64,000 nt of DNA from NCBI RefSeq assembly GCF_965262965.1, contig NZ_OZ253573.1, forward strand, positions 124,001 to 188,000, read 5' to 3'. This document shows, piece after piece, positions 26,532 to 35,038 of the stretch. The translations under genes were made by a program, and so were the position numbers. Source of the DNA: Poriferisodalis sp965262965. Lineage in GTDB: Bacteria > Actinomycetota > Acidimicrobiia > Acidimicrobiales > Poriferisodalaceae. Under the pieces are notes generated by a model that made no database searches, was not told the origin of the DNA, and saw only the letters and a program-made list of their open reading frames with translations. Each line of letters begins with the position of its first letter. Position 1 is the stretch's first letter.

Positions 26532-27644
26532 GTGAACTTCGCATTCACCGAGGAGCAGGAAGAGCTCCGCAACTTCGTTCGCTCGTTCCTCGAGGAGAAG
26601 TCCCCCGAGACCGCGGTGCGCGAGCTGATGGAGACTGACGACGGCTTCGACCCGGCGGTTTGGTCGCAGATGGCTGAGCAGCTCGGCCTGCAAGCGCTCG
26701 TCATCCCCGAGGAGTACGGCGGCCAGGGCGCCAGCTACGTCGAATTGGGCATCGTGCTCGAGGAGATGGGGCGCAGCCTGCTGTGCGCGCCCTACTTCTC
26801 GACGGTCGTGCTGGCAGGCAATGCGATCCTGCATTCGGGCAACGAAAAGGCCAAGGAAGAACTGCTGCCGGGCATCGCCTCAGGCGAGACCATCGCCACG
26901 CTGGCGCTCGCTGAGCCCAGCGGCCGCTGGGACGAAGACGGCATCGAGGTCGAGGCATCTGACACCGACGATTCGGCGACGATCAGCGGCGAGAAGATGT
27001 TCGTGACCGACGGCGGCACCGCGAACCTGTTCGTTGTTGCGGCTCGCTGCGAGGGCGGAATCCACCTGTTCACCGTCGACGGCGACGCCACGGGATTGAG
27101 CCGCGAGAACCTCTCGACCATGGACCAGACCCGCAAGCAGGCGCGCATCACGTTCGACAACACGCCGGCGAAGCACCTCTGCGACACCGACGGATTCGCC
27201 TATATCTCCCAGGTGCTCGACCTTGCGGCTGTGGCCCTCGCGAACGAGCAGGTCGGCGGAGCGCAGTACGTGCTGGACATGGCCGTCCAGTACGCCAAGG
27301 ACCGCGTGCAGTTCGGACGCCCGATCGGCTCCTTTCAGGCCATCAAGCACAAGTGCGCTGACATGCTGCTCGAGGTTGAGTCGGCGAAGTCGGCTGCGTA
27401 CTACGCGGCGTGGTGCGCGTCGGAGATGAACGACGAACTGCCCTCGGTGGCGTCACTGTCCAAGGCGTATTGCTCGGAGGCGTATTTCCACTGCGCCGCA
27501 GAGAACATCCAGATCCACGGCGGCATCGGCTTCACCTGGGAGCACCCGGCGCACTTGTACTTCAAGCGTGCCAAGAGCTCTGAGCTGATCTTCGGCGATC
27601 CCGCCTACCACCGAGAGCTTCTGGCTCAGCGCATCGGTCTGTAA
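26532..27644 (+). CDS. acyl-CoA dehydrogenase
   Basis: 370 aa from GTG 26532, 7 nt after GGAGG. Full acyl-CoA dehydrogenase layout: N-terminal helices (FAFTEEQEELRNFVRSFLEE), PEEYGGQGASYVELGIVLEE, TLALAEPSGRWDEDG beta domain, and the C-terminal helical bundle with RVQFGRPIGSFQAIKHKCAD, QIHGGIGFTWEHPAHLYFKR. It oxidises an acyl-CoA at the alpha-beta bond and needs ETF; chain-length preference cannot be told. About 265 bp upstream contain no gene. Confidence 0.9.
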   Translation: MNFAFTEEQEELRNFVRSFLEEKSPETAVRELMETDDGFDPAVWSQMAEQLGLQALVIPEEYGGQGASYVELGIVLEEMGRSLLCAPYFSTVVLAGNAILHSGNEKAKEELLPGIASGETIATLALAEPSGRWDEDGIEVEASDTDDSATISGEKMFVTDGGTANLFVVAARCEGGIHLFTVDGDATGLSRENLSTMDQTRKQARITFDNTPAKHLCDTDGFAYISQVLDLAAVALANEQVGGAQYVLDMAVQYAKDRVQFGRPIGSFQAIKHKCADMLLEVESAKSAAYYAAWCASEMNDELPSVASLSKAYCSEAYFHCAAENIQIHGGIGFTWEHPAHLYFKRAKSSELIFGDPAYHRELLAQRIGL

Positions 27645-27711
27645 CCCGGCACAAGCCCTCGCACTCGCCGAGAGCAGGGCTGTACAACCCGCTTCTGTCG
27701 AGGAGTGCAAC

Positions 27712-28164
27712 GTGATCGTTGCGGTCATCGCGATCTCGCTGGTGATCGGCTTCATCGTTGCCGCGGGCGTCGTCGGCACTCAGGCGCAACGGCTCGCACG
27801 GCAGCGACGCGAGCCCGTCTGGCGTCTCGCCGAGGCAGCGGATTTCGTGGCGCAGCGCCTGCCGTTCGACGTCGCGGCCTCGCTGCGCGGCCACGAGCTC
27901 TCCGCACTCCTGCGCGGCCACCTCAATCAGCTGCAATTCGGTGCGGACCCCGAAGACGAGCGCGCCCTCGACGGACCCGACAGCGAGGCCCCGTCGGTCA
28001 CTGAGCACAGCTCGTCGGCCGCAGATCTGTACCGAACGGTGCGACAAAGCGGTCTCGAGGTTTCCTTGGACGATGTCGAAGCGGTGGTCGAGGCGCACCT
28101 GGACTACCTGCGACGCATTGGCGCACTGGCGGCAGTCAACGATCCAGGCGACTCGGGCACCTGA
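27712..28164 (+). CDS. uncharacterised single-span membrane protein
   Basis: 150 aa from GTG, with GAGGAG 6 nt upstream. An N-terminal membrane anchor (VAVIAISLVIGFIVAAGVVG) is followed by a cytoplasmic, charged helical domain: QRLARQRREPVWRLAEAADF, GHELSALLRGHLNQLQF, and a C-terminal LDDVEAVVEAHLDYLRRIGAL helix. No family recognised. It follows the acyl-CoA dehydrogenase by 67 bp. Confidence 0.65.
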   Translation: MIVAVIAISLVIGFIVAAGVVGTQAQRLARQRREPVWRLAEAADFVAQRLPFDVAASLRGHELSALLRGHLNQLQFGADPEDERALDGPDSEAPSVTEHSSSAADLYRTVRQSGLEVSLDDVEAVVEAHLDYLRRIGALAAVNDPGDSGT

Positions 28165-28221
28165 TCGGTTCGCACCGCAAGCTGAGCGCCGATGCGAGCA
28201 GCTGGGCCCGCGGAGGGCAGA

Positions 28222-28452
28222 ATGAGATCCATGGATATCCCCAGGGAGCTGCACGGTCTCCGTTACGTCGGCGACAAGCGCAACCAGGTCGTGTACGACA
28301 TGGAGGCTGAGTTGACAGATCCGAGTTCCGAGGCGCAGCTGGTCGCAGCCGTCGCCGACATCGTGGCCGCGCAGTCCTACGCCGCATTCGGACCCGACGA
28401 GTTGTCTGAGGCGCGAAATCGCGGCTATCGCCTGTCGCGGCTCTGCCGGTAG
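28222..28452 (+). CDS. small uncharacterised protein
   Basis: 76 aa from ATG 28222, with GGAGGG at 28212-28217; an ATG 9 nt later is the alternative. Seen: a short N-terminal beta region (LHGLRYVGDKRNQVVYDME) then two helices (EAQLVAAVADIVAAQSY and FGPDELSEARNRGYR). No known domain. It lies between the membrane protein and the alpha/beta hydrolase on the same strand. Confidence 0.55.
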   Translation: MRSMDIPRELHGLRYVGDKRNQVVYDMEAELTDPSSEAQLVAAVADIVAAQSYAAFGPDELSEARNRGYRLSRLCR

Positions 28453-28514
28453 GACCTGCGGATGCGCTCGATCGCGGTGCGGCCGCTGCCGCACCTTCGC
28501 CAGGGCGCTGCGCT

Positions 28515-29279
28515 GTGAGCACGACGGTCACACAGACCACGATCGAAGGCGGCCCGAATCTGGCTGCTCTGTTGGTGCGGCCCAAGCGATCGGTCGGCAG
28601 CGGACCGGCGGTGGTGCTGTGCCACGGGTTCCCCTCGATGCAGCGTCCAGGCGTGCCCAACCTCACCTACCAGCTGTTCGCGGAACGCATTGCCGAGGCG
28701 CAGGGCTGGACGGTGCTGGCGGTGAGCTTGCGTGGGTGCGGCGATTCCGACGGAGACTTCTCGCTGCTGGGCTGGATCGACGACGTCGGCCGCGCGATCG
28801 AGCATGTGCTGTCGCAGGGTTGCCGGGGCGTGTGGCTGGTCGGCTCGACGACCGGCGGGTCGCTGGCGATCCTGGCTGCGGCACGCGATGCCCGCGTGAG
28901 GGGCGTAGCGGCCATGGCTCCCCGCGCCGACTTTGACGACTGGGCCGGCGACCCCAAGGCGTTCCTCAGCCATTGTCGCAATGTCGGAGTCATTCGCTCC
29001 GGAGAATTCCCACGTTCAGTGAGCGCTTGGAACAAGGAGCTCAAGCAGAACCGCGCGGTGGATGCTGTGGAGCATCTCGGGGATCGGCCCCTGTTGATCC
29101 TGCACGGCATCAATGATCGCCAAGTTCCCTACGAAGAGGCCAGTCACCTCGCCTCGCGCCATCCGGATCCGGAACTGCGACTGATCTCCGGTGCCGACCA
29201 CCGCATCCGACACGACCCCCGGGCAGTCGCCGTGCTGCTCGGCTGGCTCGAACGCCAAGCAGCCGCCCAATACGCCTAG
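28515..29279 (+). CDS. alpha/beta hydrolase with Thr at the nucleophile elbow
   Basis: 254 aa. Alpha/beta-hydrolase layout: oxyanion-strand VVLCHGFPSM, nucleophile elbow WLVGSTTGGSLAIL, acid in HGINDRQVP, and histidine in GADHRIRHDP. The elbow reads G-S-T-T-G, so threonine stands where GxSxG has its serine. The neighbouring serine is one position too early. Either a Thr nucleophile is used, the serine is displaced, or the protein is non-catalytic. It resembles short actinobacterial hydrolases of the dienelactone-hydrolase or BAAT type. It converges with the MaoC gene. Confidence 0.75.
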   Translation: MSTTVTQTTIEGGPNLAALLVRPKRSVGSGPAVVLCHGFPSMQRPGVPNLTYQLFAERIAEAQGWTVLAVSLRGCGDSDGDFSLLGWIDDVGRAIEHVLSQGCRGVWLVGSTTGGSLAILAAARDARVRGVAAMAPRADFDDWAGDPKAFLSHCRNVGVIRSGEFPRSVSAWNKELKQNRAVDAVEHLGDRPLLILHGINDRQVPYEEASHLASRHPDPELRLISGADHRIRHDPRAVAVLLGWLERQAAAQYA

Positions 29280-29327
29280 CCCACTCCAAAGCAATCGCGG
29301 CGGCACCCGGGCCCGCCGTTGGGCTAG
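29276..29327. terminator. bidirectional terminator-like hairpin between convergent genes
   Basis: CTAGCCCA (29276-29283) is the exact complement of TGGGCTAG (29320-29327). An inner stem CGGCGG (29298-29303) pairs with CCGCCG (29313-29318). The outer stem includes the stop codons of both flanking convergent genes. Confidence 0.5.
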
Positions 29328-29797
29328 TTCGCTGCTTCGGGCTGGCGGGCGATCATCATGTTGGCGACCGAGCGGACGACTGTGTCGCCATGTTGATTGA
29401 CGAGTTCGTGAGCCATTCTGAGGATGCCGCGGTCGGGCTTCGAGCGGCTTGGGCGCGCTTCCAGCACCTCAGCGACGAGCGTGAGGCGGTCGCCCGGGTA
29501 GACGGGCGCCAGCCAGCGCAACTCGTCCAAGCCGGGCGAGCCCATGCTGGACGGGCCCAGGAAGTGGTCGTTCAGCAAGCGCATGATGATCGAGCCCGTG
29601 TGCCATCCCGAGGCGATCAGGCGGCCATAGAAGGTGTTGCGAGCAGCTTCGGGGTCGGTGTGAAACGGCTGCGGGTCGAACTTGCGACCGAATTCGATGA
29701 TCTCTGCTTCGTCGATGGTCGTAGTACCGAACGTGAACCGTTCGCCGGCCTCGTAGTCGTCAAACCACCGTTGCGGGCACGGCAGGTCGCTGGGCAT
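29324..29797 (-). CDS. MaoC-like (R)-hydratase
   Basis: 157 aa from ATG 29797; the longer reading frame upstream is Arg-rich and rejected. Hot-dog fold MaoC domain. The hydratase 2 motif appears as FGRKFDPQPFHTDPEAA, with the catalytic Asp and His, followed by ASGWHTGSIIMR. MaoC-like enzymes hydrate enoyl-CoA to (R)-3-hydroxyacyl-CoA. It ends at the palindromic hairpin shared with the convergent hydrolase gene and lies immediately downstream of aceE on the same strand. Confidence 0.85.
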   Translation of the reverse strand: MPSDLPCPQRWFDDYEAGERFTFGTTTIDEAEIIEFGRKFDPQPFHTDPEAARNTFYGRLIASGWHTGSIIMRLLNDHFLGPSSMGSPGLDELRWLAPVYPGDRLTLVAEVLEARPSRSKPDRGILRMAHELVNQHGDTVVRSVANMMIARQPEAAN

Positions 29798-29835
29798 CGG
29801 GTCAGTCTGGTCGCTGGCCGCGAGCGGTGCTGTGA

Positions 29836-32538
29836 TCAGTGAACCGATGCCGACCAAGGATCTGCGCTGTCGACGGCGAGGCCGTACCGCTTGATGGCCT
29901 CGGCAGCGACACGGGCGTCGATCTCGCCGAGTTCGGCAAGGCGCCACAGCACGGCCACGACGATGTGCTCGGAGGTCACCTCGAAGTGCTCACGCAGACG
30001 GGTGCGAGTGTCGCTTCGACCGAAGCCGTCGGTGCCGAGCGAGGTGTAGTCCCGTCCGATCCACCGTGACACCTGGTCAGGCACGGCACGCATGTAGTCA
30101 GTGACCGCGATGACGGGGCCGAAGCCGTCAGCGAGCTGACGTGTGACGAACGGCACCTGCTGGGGCTCGTCGGGGTGCAGCGTGTTCCACCGCTCGCACG
30201 ACAGCGCCTCTTCGCGCAGCGACTTGTACGACGTGGCGCTCCACAGATCGACCGCGACATCGTGCTCGGCAGCCAGAAGCTCCGCAGCCCCACGCGCCGC
30301 TCCCTGCGCTGCGCCCGAGAACATGATCGACCCGCTGTGTGCGCGGCCCGGTGCCGGGGGGGCGAATCGGTACAGCCCGGCCAGGAGATCGGGGACCCGC
30401 AGATCGTGGGGTTCGGGCGGCTGCACATAGTTCTCGTTGTAGATCGTCAGGTAGTAGAAGACGTCCTCGTTTTCGCCGTACATGCGCCGGATGCCGTCGC
30501 GGATGATCGTTGCGAGCTCGTAAGCGAACGCCGGGTCGTACGTCACGCACGGCGGCACGACCGACGCCAGCAGCGGCGAGTGGCCGTCCTGGTGCTGCAG
30601 ACCCTCGCCCATGAGCGTGGTGCGGCCCGCGGTCGCTCCCATCAAAAAGCCGCGCCCGCGCATGTCCGCCAGCGCCCAGATCATGTCGCCGACACGCTGG
30701 AAGCCGAACATCGAATAGAAGGTGTAGAACGGCACCATCGGCACCCCACGGGTGGCATACGACGTGGCTGCTGCGGTGAAGCTGGCGAGCGCCCCGGCCT
30801 CGGTGATTCCCTCCTCGAGGATCTGGCCGTCAATGTGCTCGCTGTATGACAGCAACAGGTCGTGGTCGACCGGCTCGTACAGCTGTCCCTGGCTGGCGTA
30901 GATGCCCAGCTCGCGGAACAGCGAGTCCATGCCGAAGGTGCGTGCCTCGTCGGGAATGATCGGCACCACACGCTCGCCGAAGCCCTCTTCGCGTGTCATC
31001 GCCCGAAGCATCCGAGTGAACGCCATCGTGGTGGACACGGTCATCTTGCCCGACCCGGCCGCGAACTCCTCGAAGGGCTTAGAACTCGGCATCGGGAGCG
31101 GCTTTCGGCGCCAGTCACGAATGCGCTTCGGCAGCTCGCCCCCCAGCGCTCGGCGCCGGGCGATGAGGTACTCGTGCTCGGCGCTGCCCGGCTCGGGGCG
31201 GCAGTAGGGCGGATCGTCGGGGTCGAACTCGGCGTCGATCTCGTCGTGCAGACGCAGCCGGTTTCGGATCGTCATGAGCTGGGTCCGGCTCAGCTTCTTG
31301 ATCTGGTGCGTCGCGTTGCGGGCCTCCAGATCAGGCCCCAATGTCCAGCCCTTCACCGTCTTGGTGAGGATGACCGTGGGGCTGCCCTCATGCTCGACGG
31401 CGGCCTTGTACGCCGCGTACAGCTTCTTGTAGTCGTGCCCGCCGCGCGGCAGCTGCTGAAGGTGCTCGTCGGACAGGTGCTGGACCATCTTGCGCAGGCG
31501 AGGATCAGGACCGAAGAAGTTCTCGCGGATGTAGGCCCCGCTCTCCACTGAGTAGCGCTGGTACTCGCCGTCGACGGTCTCGTTCATCTTGTTGAGCAGC
31601 ACGCCGTCGTTGTCGCGAGCGAGCAACTCATCCCATCGTCCGCCCCAGATCACCTTGAGGACATTCCAGCCCGAGCCGCGGAAGTTGGCCTCGAGCTCCT
31701 GGATGATCTTGCCGTTGCCGCGCACCGGTCCGTCGAGCCGTTGCAGATTGCAGTTCACGACGAAAATCAGGTTGTCGAGTCGTTCGCGAGCCGCGAGGTG
31801 CAGCGCACCGAGCGTCTCGGGCTCGTCGGTCTCGCCGTCGCCGACGAAGCACCACACCTTGGACTCCGACGTGTCGTCGAGCCGGCGGTTGTGCAGGTAG
31901 CGATTGAAGCGAGCGTGGTAGACCGCCATGATCGGACCGAGGCCCATCGACACGGTCGGGAACTCCCAGAAGTCCGGCATCAGACGCGGATGCGGATACG
32001 ACGAGAGTCCGGTGCGGCCGATCTCGCGGCGGAAATGCTCGAGGTCGGTGTCGTCGAGGCGACCTTCGAGATAGGCCCGGGCGTAGATGCCGGGAGCGGC
32101 GTGGCCCTGGATGTAGATGTGGTCGCCCGGCTCGCCGTCGTCCTTGCCGCGCCAGAAATGGTTGAAGCCCACGTCGTACAGCGCGGCCGAACTGGCGAAC
32201 GTCGACAGGTGGCCGCCGATGCCGTCAGCCCACGAATTGGCGTGGGTCACCATGGCGACGGCGTTCCAGCGGATGTATGCGCGCAAGCGCTTCTCGATCT
32301 CCTCGTCCGCTGGGAACCACGGCTCGTCCTCAGGCGCGATCGTGTTGATGTACGGCGTCGACACGGTTGCCGGGAAGTCCACCTGCATCTCGCGGGCCTT
32401 CGTCATCAGACGCCGGATGAGGAAGCGAGCTCGGTTCTTGCCCCGTTCGTCGACGACAGCGGCGAACGACTGCAGCCACTCATCGGTCTCGTCAGGGTCA
32501 ATGTCGGGTATCTGCTCGTGCAACCCGTCGAAGAGCAT
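29836..32538 (-). CDS. aceE: pyruvate dehydrogenase E1 component, homodimeric (AceE)
   Basis: 900 aa from ATG 32538, typical for single-chain AceE of Actinobacteria and Proteobacteria. The thiamine-diphosphate motif is GDGETDEP (residues 233-240) through NCNLQRLDGPVRGN. Other hallmarks: HANSWADGIGGHLSTFAS, IQGHAAPGIYARAYLEGRL, and the transketolase-type GLQHQDGHS. It decarboxylates pyruvate and acetylates E2 lipoyl groups. GACACT lies 7 nt before the start, a possible leaderless -10. lpd, an E2 and lipBA lie 2.7-7 kb away on the other strand. Confidence 0.96.
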   Translation of the reverse strand: MLFDGLHEQIPDIDPDETDEWLQSFAAVVDERGKNRARFLIRRLMTKAREMQVDFPATVSTPYINTIAPEDEPWFPADEEIEKRLRAYIRWNAVAMVTHANSWADGIGGHLSTFASSAALYDVGFNHFWRGKDDGEPGDHIYIQGHAAPGIYARAYLEGRLDDTDLEHFRREIGRTGLSSYPHPRLMPDFWEFPTVSMGLGPIMAVYHARFNRYLHNRRLDDTSESKVWCFVGDGETDEPETLGALHLAARERLDNLIFVVNCNLQRLDGPVRGNGKIIQELEANFRGSGWNVLKVIWGGRWDELLARDNDGVLLNKMNETVDGEYQRYSVESGAYIRENFFGPDPRLRKMVQHLSDEHLQQLPRGGHDYKKLYAAYKAAVEHEGSPTVILTKTVKGWTLGPDLEARNATHQIKKLSRTQLMTIRNRLRLHDEIDAEFDPDDPPYCRPEPGSAEHEYLIARRRALGGELPKRIRDWRRKPLPMPSSKPFEEFAAGSGKMTVSTTMAFTRMLRAMTREEGFGERVVPIIPDEARTFGMDSLFRELGIYASQGQLYEPVDHDLLLSYSEHIDGQILEEGITEAGALASFTAAATSYATRGVPMVPFYTFYSMFGFQRVGDMIWALADMRGRGFLMGATAGRTTLMGEGLQHQDGHSPLLASVVPPCVTYDPAFAYELATIIRDGIRRMYGENEDVFYYLTIYNENYVQPPEPHDLRVPDLLAGLYRFAPPAPGRAHSGSIMFSGAAQGAARGAAELLAAEHDVAVDLWSATSYKSLREEALSCERWNTLHPDEPQQVPFVTRQLADGFGPVIAVTDYMRAVPDQVSRWIGRDYTSLGTDGFGRSDTRTRLREHFEVTSEHIVVAVLWRLAELGEIDARVAAEAIKRYGLAVDSADPWSASVH

Positions 32539-32647
32539 GGGGCCTAGTGTCGCACTTGGCCCGCGGTTTCGGCGCACGCGCCGCACCGATCGAGATACCG
32601 CGACACGGAGAGGTCGTCGCCCAGATGTCAGAGCAGGCTGCCGAGCA

Positions 32648-33730
32648 GTGAGCCCACCGGAGCGTCCCTCAGCAGACCCAGAGGTTCGCCACGTCTATAC
32701 CGACGGCTCCTGCCTCGGCAATCCCGGGCCTGGGGGCTGGGCGTTCGTTGTCGACGGCGGACCGTGGGCCTGCGGTCACGAGCCGAGAACGACCAACCAG
32801 CGGATGGAGATCACGGCGGCTGCACAAGCCGTGGAGGCGCTGGACGGCCCGCTGCGAGTGGTGAGCGACTCGACCTACGTCGTGAAGTGCTTCAACGACG
32901 AATGGTGGAAGGGTTGGCATCGGCGGAACTGGCTGAACTCCGCAAAGAAGCCTGTGGCCAACCGGGACCTGTGGGAGCCGTTCATCGAAGCGGTGCAGGC
33001 TCGCGGCGACGTGGAGTTCGCATGGGTGAAGGGCCACTCCGGGCAGCGTCTCAACACAGCGGCCGACGTGCTGGCAGTGCACGCCGCTACGACCGGTCAG
33101 GGCCTCAGCGGGGGCCGCTTCGCAGACAGTGTGCTCGAGTTGGCATCCGACGACACCGCAGGGGGCGAGTCGGGCGATTCCGCTGAGCCCTTGCGCTCAC
33201 GTGACCGCGGCACCAAGCCAGACCGCGAAGTCGCCGGTCACGTCGTAGCCGTGCTGGGCCACCGCCCGCCTGAGATCGGCGGATACGCCGAGAACCCCAC
33301 GGCGCGCAAGGTGCTGCGACAGATCAGCGATGTGCTGGCTGCCAAGCGCGAAATGCACCCTGACCTTGTCGTCGCCACCGGCTTGGGACAGGGCGCAGAG
33401 ACGATGGGTGCCGAAGCAGCGCTCGCTGCAGGAGTGCCGTTCGTGGCAGTGCTGGCGTTCGAAGGCATGGACGAGCGGTGGCCCCGCCCGTCGCGACACC
33501 GCTTCGCCGAGCTACGCGCTGCGGCTGACGCGCAGTTCGTGCTCGGCGGCGGACCGCCGCCCGACAGCGAGGCGTTCGGCAAAGCCATGCGGCGTCGCGA
33601 CACCTGGCTGGCACGCAACTGCGACGAGGCCGTCCTGGTTCGTCGCGCCGACGATCGCACCTTGGCGAGCGTCCATCGCCAGCTCGAGACTGCGCTCGAC
33701 GGCGATGTCTGGGTGATCGAACCCGACTGA
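32648..33730 (+). CDS. RNase HI fused to a YpsA/SLOG-like domain
   Basis: 360 aa from GTG 32648. The N-terminal 150 residues are a complete RNase HI: D19 in YTDGSCLGNPGPGGW, E54 in RMEITAAAQA, D74 in VVSDSTYVV, H130 in KGHSG, and D140 in NTAADVLA. An acidic linker (DDTAGGESGDSAEPLRS) leads to a C-terminal domain (about 200-355) of the YpsA/DUF1273-like SLOG type: LGHRPPEIGGY, VVATGLGQGAETMGAEAAL, FEGMDERWPRPSRHRF. RNase HI removes RNA from RNA-DNA hybrids; SLOG domains bind or process nucleotide-derived ligands. Divergent from aceE. Confidence 0.85.
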   Translation: MSPPERPSADPEVRHVYTDGSCLGNPGPGGWAFVVDGGPWACGHEPRTTNQRMEITAAAQAVEALDGPLRVVSDSTYVVKCFNDEWWKGWHRRNWLNSAKKPVANRDLWEPFIEAVQARGDVEFAWVKGHSGQRLNTAADVLAVHAATTGQGLSGGRFADSVLELASDDTAGGESGDSAEPLRSRDRGTKPDREVAGHVVAVLGHRPPEIGGYAENPTARKVLRQISDVLAAKREMHPDLVVATGLGQGAETMGAEAALAAGVPFVAVLAFEGMDERWPRPSRHRFAELRAAADAQFVLGGGPPPDSEAFGKAMRRRDTWLARNCDEAVLVRRADDRTLASVHRQLETALDGDVWVIEPD

Positions 33731-33782
33731 GAAGACCAACGGTCACACAGGGCGCGGGCGGCTCGCCGTTCGGGCGGACTGC

Positions 33783-34286
33783 TCAGGCAGCCTCGTTTGG
33801 GCTCGTGTCGGGGCTCGTGTCGGGGCTCGTGTCGGGTGTTGCGGGGGGAGTCGTCTCGACAACGGCAGCCAGCCGCTCCAGCGTGGCTTCCATGGACGGC
33901 ACGTTCTTCTTGTCATAGCCCGTGAGTTCCAGGAAACGGGGCCAGCGTGCTGTTCCCCAGACAAAGGTCTCGCGCACCAGTGTGCTGTCGTCGTCGGAAG
34001 GCTCAAGCTCGTAGCGCCAACGATGCCCGTTCCAGTGCGCCCAGGCGATCAACCGGTTCTCCTCGAATTCGAGGACACGATTCTTGACGGTGTAGGCGAC
34101 GCCGAGACGCACGCGCACGCTGAACGTGCTGCCCAGCGTCAGCGGTGTGTTGCTGCTGGTCACTCGTACCAGCGTCCCCGAACCGTCTATCTCGCAGTGG
34201 CGGCTGGGATCGGCAAGGACGGCGAAGATCTGCGCGGCGGGAGCGTCGATGAGCCGCTCGACGCTGACGCTTTGCCGCTCGCTCAT
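33783..34286 (-). CDS. SRPBCC-family (polyketide-cyclase-like) protein
   Basis: 167 aa from ATG 34286, overlapping the stop of the thioredoxin-like gene (ATGA). SRPBCC fold: ERLIDAPAAQIFAVLADPSR at the N-terminus, TLGSTFSVRVRLG, ENRLIAWAHWNGHRWRYELE and the C-terminal ARWPRFLELTG helix, with NVPSMEATLERLAAV closing it. Such proteins bind hydrophobic ligands; no enzymatic role can be assigned. The tail has the repeat TPDTSPDTSPDTSPN, encoded by 12-bp DNA repeats. Confidence 0.8.
   Translation of the reverse strand: MSERQSVSVERLIDAPAAQIFAVLADPSRHCEIDGSGTLVRVTSSNTPLTLGSTFSVRVRLGVAYTVKNRVLEFEENRLIAWAHWNGHRWRYELEPSDDDSTLVRETFVWGTARWPRFLELTGYDKKNVPSMEATLERLAAVVETTPPATPDTSPDTSPDTSPNEAA
33801..33836 (-). 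repeat. 12-bp tandem repeat, three copies, inside SRPBCC gene
   Basis: GCTCGTGTCGGG occurs three times in a row. It encodes the Thr/Ser/Asp/Pro-rich tail and keeps frame at any copy number. Confidence 0.95.
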
Positions 34287-34975
34287 TGGGCTGGTTGCTG
34301 TGGGGCCGGTGAGAGGGCGTCGTCGACGATGTCGCCGGGAATGCCCCCGCCACCGCGCTCGACGCTTCCGTCGGCACGCACCAGCACCCATCTGGGCTGC
34401 GAAGTCACGCCGAGCCGGGACCACAGCTCGCCGGTCAAATCCGGGACTTGCGGGATGTCCTCGAGTCCGTGGTTGCTCACAAACTTGTTGTGTTCATCGA
34501 GCGAGTCATTTCCAGGGATGCCAACGATGAGCAAGTCGTCCCCGTGCTCGGCTTTCAGCTCTGCGACCGCAGGCGCCTCACGACGGCAGGCTGGTCACCA
34601 CGGCGCCCAGAACCACAACAGCACGTCGTTGCCTGCCGCAGCGGCGACGTCGAACTGCTGCCCGTCGAGCTGCTGCGTGTCGAGCAGCAAGATCTCGGGC
34701 CGAGTCTCGGCAGGGGCGGCGCTGGCTGCCGTCGTCGTCGGCGCGGCAACGGCGTCCTGGCTTGTACCGTCACCGGAATCGTCACCAGCGTCCGCACTCG
34801 CCGCAGCGGCCGCTGTTGTTGCTGGCGCGGCCGCCGCAGCGGGAGCCTCGTCGCTCGGTGTGGCGTCCGTCGAGTCGTCGCTTGCGCCACAGCCGCTCAG
34901 GACGCCAACGAGGAGGCCAACTACGGCAATGGAGCCAACAAGACCCGTTCGGGCACGGTGCGCAGGCACGGTCAC
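34283..34975 (-). CDS. thioredoxin-like lipoprotein with in-frame UGA at the first redox cysteine (candidate selenoprotein, UxxC)
   Basis: One reading frame of 231 codons from GTG 34975, interrupted only by TGA at 34597-34595. Residues 1-29 form a lipoprotein signal with lipobox LSGC (Cys29). An Ala/Thr/Asp-rich linker follows, then a TlpA-type thioredoxin domain. The redox site reads LLWFWAPW-[TGA]-PACRREAP, where thioredoxins have WCxxC; the second cysteine (C130) is intact, and the domain continues past the TGA in the same frame (LLIVGIPGNDSLDEHNKF, GVTSQPRWVLVRADGS). This is what a selenocysteine codon in a UxxC motif looks like. Other genes here use TGA as stop, so code reassignment is unlikely. 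Alternatives: a single-base nonsense mutation or sequencing error. AGGA lies 8 nt before the start. It overlaps the SRPBCC gene by 4 bp. Confidence 0.65.
34561..34589 (-). promoter_or_regulatory. SECIS-like stem-loop just after the in-frame UGA
   Basis: Folded by eye in the mRNA. CUGC (bases 6-9 after the UGA) pairs with GCAG; after a C-C mismatch there are six more pairs, four of them G-U. The 7-nt loop AGGCGCC starts 17 nt after the UGA with G in its second position. Distance and loop G fit bacterial selenocysteine-insertion elements. GC-rich coding DNA folds easily, so this is weak support. Confidence 0.3.
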
Positions 34976-35025
34976 CGTGCCGATCCTATTGCGGTCCCAG
35001 CATGGGTCCCGGTCGACTGGGTGAG

Positions 35026-35031
35026 TACATT
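35026..35031 (+). promoter_or_regulatory. TACATT -10 box before a 29-aa membrane peptide gene
   Basis: TACATT ends 7 nt before the GTG at 35039, matching the leaderless-promoter spacing seen at sufB, sufC2 and other genes here. Confidence 0.35.
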
Positions 35032-35038
35032 CGGCCGA

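Noticed and set aside
34283..34534. Separate 83-aa gene and separate 180-aa gene on either side of the TGA
   Set aside because: Both are in the same frame and together form one thioredoxin domain; neither half contains a complete redox site.
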